From: Narthecium ossifragum
Taxonomy: Eukaryota > Streptophyta > Magnoliopsida > Dioscoreales > Nartheciaceae
DNA length: 64,000 nt
Reading direction: 5' to 3'
Assembly (NCBI GenBank): GCA_963920575.1
Contig: OY986974.1
Coordinates: 6,589,283 to 6,653,282, forward strand
The number at the start of each line of letters is the position of its first letter. Positions within the stretch are counted from its first letter, which is position 1. The notes under the pieces are model-generated. The model made no database searches, was not told the origin of the DNA, and worked only from the letters and a program-made list of their open reading frames with translations. Made by a program: the position numbers and the translations under genes. This document shows, one piece after another, positions 21,783 through 32,239 of this stretch.

Positions 21783-22367
21783 TGTTTTCTTTTAGCTCAC
21801 AGCAGAAAACCAGGCTACACCTCTTATATCGAACCCCGGACCATACCCAGGCGTTGTGTGATTGCTTACCCGGCTACCAGACTCATCCCCGCCCTCCAGG
21901 CGAAGGCATCTTGTCCCACAGTAGACCCAACGGGCCTCACAATCCACCCACCTTGGGGGTCCAGCGTCCTCGCTGGCACAATTTCCGCCTGGGAACCGGC
22001 TCTGATACCATACTGTAACGCCCCGGCCCGTGGGCTCCCGGTCCGACCAGGATCCGCCCAGCGGCGCCGCGCCCTGACACAATATTGTCTGCTTTTGGCT
22101 CACCGTAAAAAACCAGGCTACACCTCCCAACTTACCGGGAGGTCACCCATCGCTCCAACGCCGAGCACGCTTAACGTTGGAGTTTTTTAATGGATCACTG
22201 CCATCATGGCTTTAAAACGCGTTGTGTATATTAAGGGCTTACTATATACTTATATCGAACCCCATACCATACCCAGGCGTTGTGGGATTGCTTACCCGGC
22301 TACCAAACTCATCCCCGCCCTCCAGGTGAAGGCATCTTGTCCCACAGTAGACCCAGCGGTCCTCACA
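21783..22367 (-). mobile_element. Cassandra-like TRIM with 5S rRNA-like LTR
   Basis: A complete LTR (22014-22367; TGTAACG...CACA on the + strand) and a deleted LTR copy (about 21783-21941) flank 72 bases. Read on the minus strand, these 72 bases start with a TGGTATCAGAGC primer-binding site (initiator Met tRNA, 21998-22010) and end with a purine tract (AAGGTGGGTGGAT) next to the other LTR. That is a TRIM: no genes, only LTR, PBS and PPT. The LTR contains a 5S rRNA-like stretch at about 22115-22185. The left LTR lost its start and the 5S part, and neighbouring LINE sequence is missing, so deletion followed insertion. Confidence 0.85.
22115..22185 (-). repeat. 5S rRNA-like segment inside the TRIM LTR
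   Basis: The minus strand reads TTAAGCGTGCTCGGCG and GATGGGTGACCTCCCGG, matching the box A and box C parts of the plant 5S rRNA internal promoter with a few changes. Cassandra TRIMs are known to carry such 5S-derived LTR segments. It is not a functional 5S gene: the ends are absent and the middle is diverged. Confidence 0.8.
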
Positions 22368-22956
22368 AGCGGAGTACCAGCATCATAAACCATATCAAAG
22401 ATCGCCTCCCTATCGTAGAACTCAAGTGGCAAGTCTGGTATGCGGATCCAGAGTGGGGCTTTGGTGAAGGCAGTTGCCATTGCCGGAAGAAATTCCTCCA
22501 TCTGATCAGCGACAAAGTTAGTCCATCAACCATCCATGGGCCACCGGTGAGGATGCGCAGCAAGTCCTCATCATAGACGAACTTGAAAGCAAAGACGCCA
22601 TGAGCCATATCAGTTACAAGGAATGGAGCATCTGTTTGCCAAAGGCTGGCCAATCGCCGCAACAAGAATTCAAGCCCAACCCTCCCTCCGACGAAGCGGG
22701 CAAAGAGGGTATGATTCCATTTACTTCTAATTCGCTCCGGTGCCATCTCCGTCTTCCCTAACCGGAACTTCCCAACACCTTTCACAGCAATGTGTTCCGC
22801 CAGTTCACTACCGCTCATCGTCGTCGATGCGCTAAAGTAAGCAGCCACCGCTCCTTTAGTCCTTGGTATTGTTCTTGTTCCTCCAGAATGGAAGCCGGAT
22901 GGCCTTGGGGGTTCTTCCCCAAGGTCCGGCGGGCATGGTTCTCTCTGGGCGCTCAT
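22368..22956 (-). pseudogene. LINE ORF1, DUF4283 region
   Basis: From an ATG at 22956 the minus strand encodes MSGSELAEHIAVKGVGKF, then a DUF4283 domain: NHTLFARFVGGRVGLEFLLR, GVFAFKFVYDEDLLRILTGG, PWMVDG, and after a frameshift near 22480, PLWIRIPDLPLEFYDREAIF. DUF4283 is the usual N-terminal domain of plant L1 ORF1 proteins. The frame is interrupted at 22368 by the TRIM. Confidence 0.88.
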
Positions 22957-22990
22957 TCGGCTCGCTTCTTAAGATGCAATGAATTCATTT

Positions 22991-23344
22991 TTCCTACACT
23001 TTACAATTCATTACACCTTTTACTGTTGTTGATAGAACATGTTTAGTTGACTACATTATTAGCTACAAAATAGAAAAAGAGAAATAAGTTGTGTATGTAG
23101 AGTAGTTGTTTCGTCTGCGCATCTTATTGTTAATTAGATCTATTTTGTTTTTGATTGATGTCATATTAATCTTTCAAATATTCATTAAATTTATATTAGT
23201 CTCTAAAGTCCTAACAATATTAAAAGTCTCTAAAATCTACTCAAGGATATCAAAATTGAACTTCATTCCAATCACACTGCGTGAAAGCATGAAAATGCCC
23301 ATGTGTAACAAAATAGTCCATGAAAGCTAAAGTTTTGATTTACG
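22991..23344. other. Intergenic, nothing recognised
   Basis: AT-rich, with repeated TCTCTAAAGTC / TCTCTAAAATC phrases. No gene seen. Confidence 0.4.
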
Positions 23345-23470
23345 GAAAATTGGTGTTTAGTCCCTTTGGGAGAAGTTCTTTGCCATTTAGTCTCATTGAA
23401 AGATTTTAAGCCATTTAGTCCCTTTTTGGACAGCTGTATTTTTTTTATCTCTAAAATACCCTTTATGTAT
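23345..23470 (+). repeat. MULE-type terminal repeat, close match to the right end of the large MULE
   Basis: The stretch starting GGAAAATTGGTGTTTAGTC, with later CCATTTAGTCTC and CCATTTAGTCCC phrases, matches in inverted form the sequence at about 37390-37478. It heads an array of GTAACTACC motifs in the same inward orientation as that of the 37-kb end. It may be one end of a second, related element, or the true left end of a 14-kb element. Confidence 0.55.
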
Positions 23471-23639
23471 TTTTTTAAATGAGAGATGGATGAATAGTTT
23501 TGAATTAGGTGGTTGGCATTAAATGGAGTGGTTGGGAATATATACACCTATTCCCAATACATGGAAGGCATGCATGCATCCACTTTATGGCTGGATGCAT
23601 GCATTAATGGGGGCATTAATAGTAAAATTGGGGGAGTAA

Positions 23640-24274
23640 CTACCAGTTTGGATGGGAAGTAACTACCAGTTAAATGGAAAGTAACTACCAGGTTGGATGG
23701 GAAGTAACTACCAGTTTTGGGGGAAGTAACTACCAGTTAAACTGGGAAGGAACTACCAGTTAAATGGGGGAAGTAACTATCAGTTAAATGGGGGAAGTAA
23801 CTACCAGTTTGGATGGGAAGTAACTACCAGTTTTGGGGAGAGTAACTACCAATTTATATGGGAAGTAACTACCAGTTAATTGTGAAGTATCTACCAGTTT
23901 AATTGACAAGTAAATACCAGTTTGAATGGGAAGTAACTACCAGTTGAAGTGTGAAGTAATTACAGTTTTTTTGTAAAGTAATTACCGCTTAAACTGGGAA
24001 GTAACTACCAGTTAAATGGGGGAAGTAACTACCAGTTAAATGTGGGAAGTAACTATCAGTTTGGATGGGAAGTAACTACCAGTTTTGGGGGGAGTAACTA
24101 CCAATTTATATGGGAAGTAACTACCAGTTAACTGTGAAGTAACTGCCAGTTTAATTGGCAAGTAAATACCAGTTTGAATGGGAAGTAACTACCAGTTGAA
24201 GTGTGAAGTAATTACAATTTTTTTGTAAAGTAATTACCGCTTAAACTGGGAAGTAACTACCAGTTAAATGGGGG
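23640..24274. repeat. Tandem array of GAAGTAACTACCAGTT units with higher-order period
   Basis: Units of about 22-27 bases, each containing GGAAGTAACTACCAGTT followed by a short variable stretch, are repeated about 25 times. A longer period of about 245 bases is visible: the series at about 23815-24020 returns at about 24060-24274 with a few changes. The array runs into the assembly gap. Confidence 0.9.
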
Positions 24275-24474
24275 NNNNNNNNNNNNNNNNNNNNNNNNNN
24301 NNNNNNNNNNNNNNNNNNNNNNNNNNNNNNNNNNNNNNNNNNNNNNNNNNNNNNNNNNNNNNNNNNNNNNNNNNNNNNNNNNNNNNNNNNNNNNNNNNNN
24401 NNNNNNNNNNNNNNNNNNNNNNNNNNNNNNNNNNNNNNNNNNNNNNNNNNNNNNNNNNNNNNNNNNNNNNNNNN
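24275..24474. other. Assembly gap (200 N)
   Basis: Exactly 200 undetermined bases, a typical placeholder. It interrupts the tandem array, which probably caused the break, so the true size is unknown. Confidence 0.99.
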
Positions 24475-25104
24475 CCACCCCCACTAATCATCTAACTATC
24501 CGGTAACTATCATATTTTACCTTAATCGTATGATATATTTGGGCTTAACTTGGATCGAACATTCCTATTCATCTAATAGAATGCACTGGATGTTATATAA
24601 TATATTGTCAATATTGTAAGGATTAATGTGAAATTAAGGAAGAATTGAGGGACTAATATGACATTAACCCATTTTATCTATGAATTTTATGATTTAAGGT
24701 TGTTCTATGTTTTCGTTACAACACATGCTATTTTGTTTGAGAATTCTTACAAGTCCAAAGTCAAATACAAATGGTCTATTTCATAATGAAAGCAAAAAAC
24801 AGACCTAAATTATAAAATAGTAAACAAAGTGAATTTAATATGCACTTTATGATTTTACAATTTAGGACTATTTTGTGTTTTGAATACAATAAACACCATT
24901 ACGGATTTTCAAACAAAATAGCATATTTTTTAATGTATATATAGAACGACCCAAAATTGTAAAACGGTTAGGTCCTTAGAAATAAAGAATCCGGACCTGT
25001 TTTGTGACGAGATCACAGAAAATGGTTTTAAATGTAAAATTATAAATAAAGTGAATTCAATATGCTAATTTGTAAAGTTCATCTGATGCAAAGGAAAATC
25101 ATGT
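24475..25104. other. AT-rich intergenic DNA
   Basis: No gene seen. The last part (about 25060-25104) is a diverged copy of the flank of the tRNA gene at 25913-25952. Confidence 0.4.
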
Positions 25105-25138
25105 TTGTCAAGAATTTGGATTCGAACCCATGGCCTGA
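25105..25138 (-). pseudogene. Truncated tRNA-Leu copy (3' part)
   Basis: Read on the minus strand, this keeps the T-arm (GGTTCGAATCC with a changed neighbour) and most of the acceptor 3' strand of the tRNA at 25953-26033, then diverges. The flank beyond the 3' end also matches the intact gene's flank, so a genomic segment was duplicated rather than an RNA copied. Confidence 0.7.
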
Positions 25139-25439
25139 ATCGTAAAATGGAGGTACTTATAACGGAGAATTCAGACTTATTTTGTAACAAAAACACAAAA
25201 AGATGGTCCTAAGCCATTCCACCTCATGTGTGTTTGTCTACCGTTGGGTAGGTAATTTATCGTAAAGTGTTATGGTAACTGTAGTGTTGTATGGATAGTT
25301 ATTTTACTGCTTTTGTAAACTTCGGCTCAATTTGTCAAACAAAAAAAAAAAAGTTGTAACAAAACAAAGACATTGGTGGCAGAGATGCAGGTATGGGAGT
25401 TATTTGCATTAAAGAGGGGGTTGAGATGCATAAAAGGTA

Positions 25440-25812
25440 ATGACAAGGAGAAGGAGGCCTGCTCACTCAGTTGAGGCAGCAGAGCTATAGGCTACCAATT
25501 GTGCCCTGATCAAGGCCCGTGGCATGAGTATGAACAGGGTGAAGGTAGACTCGGACTCAAGGAATGTTGTCCGGTTCCTTAATGGCCGGAGAATTTGGCC
25601 TAAAGACCTTGAGACAGCTTAGAAATGTACCAGCACTATCTTGCAATTTAGAGGGGTCGATAATTCTTTTTTATCCCTAGATTTTGTCACTCTTGGGCAG
25701 ACCTTGCTGCTCATGAGGCAAGGTTCTTGCTGGTGGAGAGGGCCTTCCTTCATACTAGGAAGGGATGGGGTGTGCCTAGACCCTGGTATGGTATGCAGTT
25801 CATCTACGTAAC
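25440..25812 (+). pseudogene. RNase H domain relic of a non-LTR element or RVT_3 gene
   Basis: Plus-strand frames give ATNCALIKARGMSMNRVKVD, SDSRNVVRFLNG, then after stops and a frame change FFIPRFCHSWADLAAHEARF and a stop at 25812. These are the second Asp block and the last Asp block (WADLAAHEAR) of plant RNase H (RVT_3) domains found at LINE ends or in isolated host copies. In-frame stops show it is dead. It is not part of the minus-strand LINE at 8-23 kb. Confidence 0.7.
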
Positions 25813-25940
25813 TTAGCATTTTAGCTCATTTAAGCACATTAAAAACAGAATTAAGAAAAAAAGAAGAACAAAAAAAGGTGTAACATCGTAAATGAAGTAA
25901 AATTAAAACCCAAATTTGTGAAACTTATTTGATGCCAAGG

Positions 25941-25945
25941 AAAAA
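25941..25945 (-). terminator. Pol III T-run after tRNA-Leu
   Basis: Five T residues on the minus strand lie about 8-12 bases after the mature 3' end, the normal pol III stop signal. Confidence 0.7.
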
Positions 25946-25952
25946 TTATGAT

Positions 25953-26033
25953 TGTCAAGAATGGGATTCGAACCCATGCCCTTTCGGACTAGTACCTGAA
26001 ACTAGCGCCTTAGACCAACTCGGCCATCTTGAC
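25953..26033 (-). tRNA. tRNA-Leu (anticodon CAG)
   Basis: The 81 bases on the minus strand fold as a class II tRNA. The acceptor stem GTCAAGA pairs with TCTTGAC, a D-arm has GAGTTGGTCTAAGGC, the anticodon stem CTAGT/ACTAG encloses loop TTCAGGT with CAG at its centre, a short variable arm follows (CCGAAAGG), then the T-arm with GGTTCGAATCC, and the discriminator A. Internal boxes A (TGGCCGAGTTGG) and B are intact. A T5 run (complement of 25941-25945) about 10 bases downstream is the pol III terminator. CAG decodes CUG. The gene seems functional. Confidence 0.95.
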
Positions 26034-26734
26034 ATTGGATGCCTCTTTACCTTCCAAATTGTAATTACCTACTACACCTAAAACACATAAAACCCATAAA
26101 AACATAAAATTCCATTTAAATAATACCATTCCCCCTCCCCAAAACAATACAAATTAAAAAAAAGGGGGATATGTTGTTTAGTCCTTTAAGTGACCTCTTC
26201 TTGTGATTTAGTCCCCTGTAACAGTCCTTAAGTGTTTTAGTACCCACAATAGCAACATAAGACTACAATACCCCTATTCATTCCCATACTCGTAAATACA
26301 ACCACGCAGGCCGCCCGTTCCGTCATTTCCGAAAAATTCGAAAATGATTACCAATAAAAGCCCGTCCCTCCCATTTCCAACGCGCACGAGCCTTTCTATC
26401 TACCCACCATTTCTGGTGTCCTGCGTATTCCGTCGCCGTCGTCCGACCAGTAAAGCCTAAAGATTCCGATAGACCTTCTTATCGGCGGCGTGGAAGATCC
26501 TACCGTCCGGCTCCCGTCGCAGAAGGTCCTACCGTCCGCCTCCAGTCGCAAAAAAAACATTCAAAATGGTGAAAGGGTACGGTTTTCTATCATTTTTATC
26601 ATTTTTCCTCCTCTTTTTTTTGAACTGCAACAACAAATGGAGATTCCAGTAGAAGCATTGTGGTTATTGTACAAGATTTATTGTTTGCTAATCTAGGGTT
26701 ATGGCCGCCGTTTCCAGGAGTTATTATCGGACTG

Positions 26735-27835
26735 GGAAGTGGTAGTTACTTCCCACAAAAGTTCTAATTGGTGGTTACTTCCCTTACCTATTGTACTCTA
26801 CTTATTGTTTGCGAATTAGGGTTTTGAATCTAGGGTTTTTTATCGGACGATTTAATGGTTGCTTCCTAGTTTCAATTCATTGGTAGTTACTTCCCAAAAA
26901 TCCATTGGATTCACTTCACGTAGTGATTACTTCATACCATGGTAGTTACTTCCCACTTCCAACTCATTGGAAGTTACTTCCCGATTTTTTTACTCTACTT
27001 ATTGTTTGCGAATGTAGTGTTTTTTATCTAGGGTTTCTTATCCGACGATTTAATGGTTGCTTCGTAGTTTCAATTCATTGGTAGTTACTTCCCAAATTCC
27101 CTTGGGTTCACTTCACTTGGTGGTTACTTCATATCCTGGTAGTTACTTCCCACTTCCAATTCATTCTTACTTACTTCCCAATTATTGTACTATATTCATT
27201 GTTTGCGAATTTAGGGTTTTTTTATCTAGGTTTTCTTATCGGACTTTAATGTAGTTACTCCCTACTTTCAATTCTTTGGTAGTTACTTGCCAACAATCCG
27301 TTGGTGGTTACTTCATATCCTGTTAGTTACTCTCCCACTACTTTGGAAATACTTTTGAAATGGTAATTTCTTACAAATTTAAGTGGTATTTAGTTGCCTA
27401 TTTATTGGTAGTTACTTCGCAAATGACAATCGGTAGTTACTCCCATACATTATTGGTAGTTACTTCCCCTAATTTAATTGTAGTTACTTCGCAGCTTATA
27501 ATTGGTAGTTACTTCCCTTACTTCGCAGATGATAACTGGAACTAACTACAATCTAAATTGGTAGTTACTTCCCTACTCTAATGGTAGTTACTTACCTAAT
27601 TTAATTGTAGTGACTTCGCAGATTACAATTGGTAGTAACTTCCCTTACTTGGCAGATGATAACTGGGATGAACTAAAGTTCTAATTGGTGGTTACTTCCC
27701 TTACCTATTGTCGTAAATTGGTAGTTAGTAACTGTAGTTACTTCGCAATATAATTTGTAGTTACTTCCTTGTTATTTGGAACTGACTTCCTTCTTTATTC
27801 TGTAGCTACTTCCCATTATAATTGCTTCTTAGACA
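26735..27835. repeat. Left subterminal array of GGTAGTTACTTCCC motifs
   Basis: About 35 copies of TGGTAGTTACTTCCC or close variants, separated by 10-40 bases of changing sequence, fill most of the region between the left end and the protease gene. All read on the + strand. A longer duplicate, TACTTATTGTTTGCGAAT... with its following GGGTTTTTTATC, occurs at about 26800 and 26995. No coding frame uses it. Confidence 0.9.
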
Positions 27836-27962
27836 CTTGCCATTTTAAATGTTAGTAATTCTTCCCATGTTCACAGTTATTTTAATTCCCTTCCATTATT
27901 GATGCAGGAAAAAAGTTAACATTATCCAGTATAGATCAACTGTAACTGCACTCATTACAATA

Positions 27963-30900
27963 ATGGCATTCATAAAAGATTCATTCACTGATCTACACTG
28001 GGAATTCTTGTCAAAAACTCCATTTTACACCTTGATTGACGCAGTGTACAAAGGAAAACTGACAGAGAAGAATGCACGAAAAAGTGACAATGATATAGTC
28101 TTATTGATCAAACAATATGACTACATCAAGAAGGCATTCAAATTAGGGCATCAATACTGCCAGATTAGAAGCTCAGATGTGAAGCATATTTTTGGGCTTG
28201 ATCATGTCTCGCAGAAATTGGATGTCAATAAGTCCAGCACCCACCAGAAGAAGACAATGTTACTGGACAGAATTTTCCGGAATGTAAAGGTTATTACAAT
28301 GGCTACTTTGAAGGAGAAAATAGTGAGCACATTCCCAAAGGGCAGTGATACAGATGTTCTTGATAGCATTAAACTGCTCACTATATACATCATGGAGTCC
28401 ATATTCTTATGTAGCAGTGGAAGAAAAGTGACACGGGCTTATATCAACTATGTGGATGATTTAGACAACATGAAGACCTATGATTGGTCAATTGAAATTT
28501 TAAAAACTCTCATTGATTCACTTGACAAACATCATAAAAACCCTGGAAGGGTTACTGGCTGTACAGTGTTGTTGCCAGTAAGTTTATCTACTTGAAATGC
28601 TTGATTTCAAATTTTACTCAATTCCCAAAATTAGCTACATTAGACATAATTTTAAACATCATATTTGCTTTTTTTGTGCAGTACTGGTTTTGCGAACATA
28701 CAACTGTTGTGACACAAGATCAACAGGAAAACATGATACCACGATGTGTAAAGTGGTCCATACATAATAACGGCAAGAACTTGATAACCTATGACCTATC
28801 TGAAATGGATGATGAGAAGGTGAAGACAACAAAATTATGTCCTACACTCAATGAGATGAAAACCTATGCATCTTCATTTTTGGATGTGAACTCCGATGAA
28901 GAGGAAGGTACTGAAGAACAATGTGACCATAGCAATGGAGAAAGCAATCCCATCGATAAAGGTTATCACAGTGAAGAGGAAGGTACTGAAGAACAATGTG
29001 ACCATAGCAATGGAGAAAGCAATAGTCACACACAATTAGAGAATCAAAATGTATGTGTATACCTTCCTTGGAATTTTATGCTCAAAATCAAATTGAAAAT
29101 CATCTTTAAAATGTTATCCAATCGTATTTAAAATGCAGGTTGAGTTGGAAGAAACTGACATGGACGTTGGAGACAATAACAACAACTCCACCAAGGTACA
29201 TAGTTAAAGAATGGTAGCTTATAAAATATATGGTGGACATAACTTTCTAGTTAAACTAGTAGTGACGTCGACGTCACTATGGTGGTTACTTCCTATTATA
29301 ACTGGTAGTTACTTCCTACTATGGTAGTACGAAATTAATAGTTACTTTTCATTAGAACTGGTAGTTACGTTCCATCATATTTGGTAGTTAATGTCCATAC
29401 TTTTGGTAGTTCATTTCCATGTAAAGGAAGCTCTTTTATTTTCATTGAAGGTTGCCGTTAATGAAGATCAGCCAACAGAAAATATGATCAACGAGTTGCA
29501 GACGAAAATTGCCTCCCTAGAGAGGGAACTATTATCTTCAAATGGAGATTTGGCATCAGCAAAACAGAATGTCATTGAGCTGGAAGCAGCTAATGCAGAG
29601 CTGAATAAAGAGTTGGTGCTCCTACGTGCTACCACAGCTGAGAGGGATGGCCTCCTCTTGTACAGTGAAGATTTAAAAAAGGACAACGATGCAATTCAAG
29701 AACAGAACAGAACTATGCAAAAGGTTAATGCGGAATTAAAAGTTCACATTAATGAATTGCTCGTGTCCAATGCAAAGCTGGAGCGTGAAATGAAGCTCAG
29801 CATGGAGGCAACATCAGAGGTGCCACTCTCTGTTGACAGCTCAGATTTAGTAAAAAAGCTCGAAGATGCAAACAATATGATTAAACAAATGGAAAATGAC
29901 ATTATAAGGCAGAAGATAAAGGGCAATGATCTCAGTGACAGGTTATCATTGACCAATCTGCAAAATAGGAAACTAACAGAGGAGAAAGAAGTGATGCAGA
30001 GAGAGATTGCAGAACTGAAGGCTCAAATAGACCATCAAGTGGAAAGGCATCAAGAGATCCTTGAGGAAGCTGAAGTGCATGAGATTACCCAGAAAAACCA
30101 AATGGAAAAAATTACACATGGCCTCGAGATCATTCAATATCAAAGTTCAATGGTGCGAGATATAAAGGAGAAGAAGAGAAAACCAGCAATGAATGATGAT
30201 TACAAATACAGTACACCTGAAGAAGTAAAAAGAGTAAAGAAGGTGATATCGGAACTTGCAATGCCAAAATTCCAGTTATTGGATTCGGAGAATGAAGATA
30301 TTGAAGTGCCAGCTGCACCTGAAGAACTTACAAAACTCCAAAACAAACAAAAGTACAGATGCGGCAAGTACATAAGTGATGAGGCCTTCAATAGAATGAA
30401 GACATTGCTTGCAGAGGAAGGATTGCAGTAAATTACTTACCAATTATTTCATATCCATTATATTACCTACTATCAAAATTCAAGCAATTCATCTCTGACA
30501 TGACATTTACTATTACATGTATTTGAATGAAGTGCACCTATTTGGAGGGACGCGAATGATCCATTCACATGGATAGACGTCGAGATGATAATTTCCATGA
30601 TGAAAAACCAGTACATATCAGTGCAGGTATGTAACTGAGTTAAGTATTTAATTACTGTATACATCATGTTCGTGGTTACTTCCGCCAGAAATAAACAGCA
30701 GGATCTTCCCAGCTAAAAGTGTTAGATTCTACAAATTTAACACTTTCACCTGGTAGTAACTTCCAGGTATAGGCTGGTAGTAACTTCTCAATTTAAACTG
30801 GTAGTAACTTCCCACTTTATACTGTTAGTAACTTGGCACTTTAGATTGGTAGTAACTTCCCAATCTAGAGTGGAAGTTACTTCTCACTTTAGGTTGGTAG

Positions 30901-32065
30901 TGACTTCCCCTTTTAGAATGGTAGTAACTTCTCAATTTAGAGTGGTAGTTACTTCCCCCTTTAGAATGGTAGTAACTTCTCATTTTATAATGTATGACAG
31001 ATACTTCCCATATAAATTATGAAGAGTAGTTAGTTATTTTGCATATTATTAGTAGTTACTTCACCAACATACCAAAACCTTTACTGGGGCACGTAAGTCA
31101 TAGTTACTTCCCTGTTCAATGGCACTTAATTCCGTAGATAATTGATTGTTAATTTCAATTAACTGCAATTCATTGCATAGGTTGTCGATGCGTATACAAG
31201 GGCATTGACTATGGATCCTGAATTTGATGGAAATTCTTGCTTCATTGAAGAATATTGTTGGGTAAGTCATATCCACACTTAAATCATTGAATTTTTCTCA
31301 TAGCTTACTATGTTATTATCTTTCATACACAAAGCATGCTAGTCCTTGATTATAATGAGGACATTGCTGTCAAAACTTTTGACAAATTTGTGCAAGCAAT
31401 TAAGGAAGGAAAGAAACATGTTTTCTTCCCAATACTCTCAACGGGCTACAAGACAGAAAACAAAACACCTTTCCATTGGACACTATTGGTGTACAACATT
31501 GAGGATGAGAAATGGAATTTCTACAACTCAATGAGGCCTAGGGGTAGAGGCAGGAAAGACGCTTTTCTTAAGGATGCCAAGCAAATGGTAATGCTTTATG
31601 ATCTCTATCAAATGCTTTATGAGCTGACTATGCTTTATAATCCCTTGTTTTAAGAATGCAAAGCAAATGGTAATGCTTTATTACCTGACTGGAAATGATG
31701 TCTAACATTTTCACTTCGTTTCATCACAGAAGGATTTAATAGAAGATGAAATACTTCCAACTCAAGCATCCAAAAAGGCAATTGTCAGCTACCAGAATAC
31801 TCCCCAACAAGCCCCAGACTCGTAAGACACACTTCACCAATTGTCTATTTGGAAAATTTCAAACATTATTTAATATTTCATGTTGTTTAGAATTCAAATC
31901 TAAATTGTGAGCCAAAAAACATGTCACAGGAATGACTGCTCGATGTATGCGTGTTACTTCATGCGTGAGATAGCACTTCATCATCGACATCCAAGGAATA
32001 TTACAGAGGAAGGAATCAATGAATTCAAGGGGCAGCTTATCGACAAATTACTAATGCACAGATGA
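27963..32065 (+). CDS. MULE-borne gene: N-terminal mobile-type domain, coiled coil and Ulp1-like (C48) protease
   Basis: Probable exons with GT/AG borders: 27963-28577, 28682-29050, 29139-29195, 29451-30427, 30533-30626, 31181-31261, 31335-31587, 31730-31821, 31930-32065 (about 890 residues). Exons 1-2 carry a domain resembling the DUF1985/plant-mobile type (HIFGLDHV, YVDDLDNMKTYDWSIE); exon 2 has an acidic tandem repeat (SEEEGTEEQCDHSNGE twice); exon 4 is a long coiled coil. The protease core is HWTLLVYNIEDEKWNFYNSM, then TPQQAPDSNDCSMYACYFM: catalytic His, Gln and Cys are present, but the usual Asp is Asn (FYNSM). Ulp1 proteases process SUMO-type modifiers, and some MULEs carry such genes. 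The join of exons 6 and 7 is out of phase by one base, so the copy may be damaged. An acceptor at 27907 suggests a 5'-UTR exon. Confidence 0.75.
29280..29410. repeat. Motif cluster in intron 3 of the protease gene
   Basis: Five or six GGTAGTTACTTCC-like motifs, + orientation, lie between the exons ending 29195 and beginning 29451. Confidence 0.8.
30670..31110. repeat. Motif cluster in intron 5 of the protease gene
   Basis: About 13 copies, mostly the variant TGGTAGTAACTTCCC, spaced about 25-30 bases, + orientation. The intron (30627-31180) is made almost wholly of them. Confidence 0.85.
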
Positions 32066-32239
32066 AGCATGTGCCTTTAAGACTTTAGACTGGTGGATAC
32101 ATATTTGCCAAAGACATGATTCCTTGTTGCCGCCCAAGAATGTACAGTGAAACATATTCTATCTACATCAATCGATGTAATACATGACTTTATACATACA
32201 AATGTACACATTGAAATTATTGTCAGCACGTTGAATGAG

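Larger units (their letters stand above)
8162..22990 (-). mobile_element. L1-type LINE, minus strand, split by nested insertions
   Basis: Read on the minus strand, the LINE runs from ORF1 (about 22956) to a poly(A) tail (complement of the T run at 8162-8172). Its parts lie in order: ORF1 DUF4283 region and zinc knuckle, ORF2 endonuclease, reverse transcriptase with YGDD, zf-RVT, RNase H. The pieces are 22368-22990, 20276-21782, 18544-18896, 10078-13202 and 8162-8417. Two insertions have clean 5-bp target duplications, and deleting them restores the LINE codons exactly. Stops and frameshifts elsewhere show the copy is old and dead. The exact 5' end is not determined. Confidence 0.9.

Noticed and set aside
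22115..22185. A genuine 5S rRNA gene
   Set aside because: Only the internal promoter part is similar, with changes and no proper 5' or 3' end; it lies inside an LTR of a Cassandra-like TRIM.
24257..24495. Three 75-codon frames across the gap
   Set aside because: They consist almost wholly of undetermined bases.
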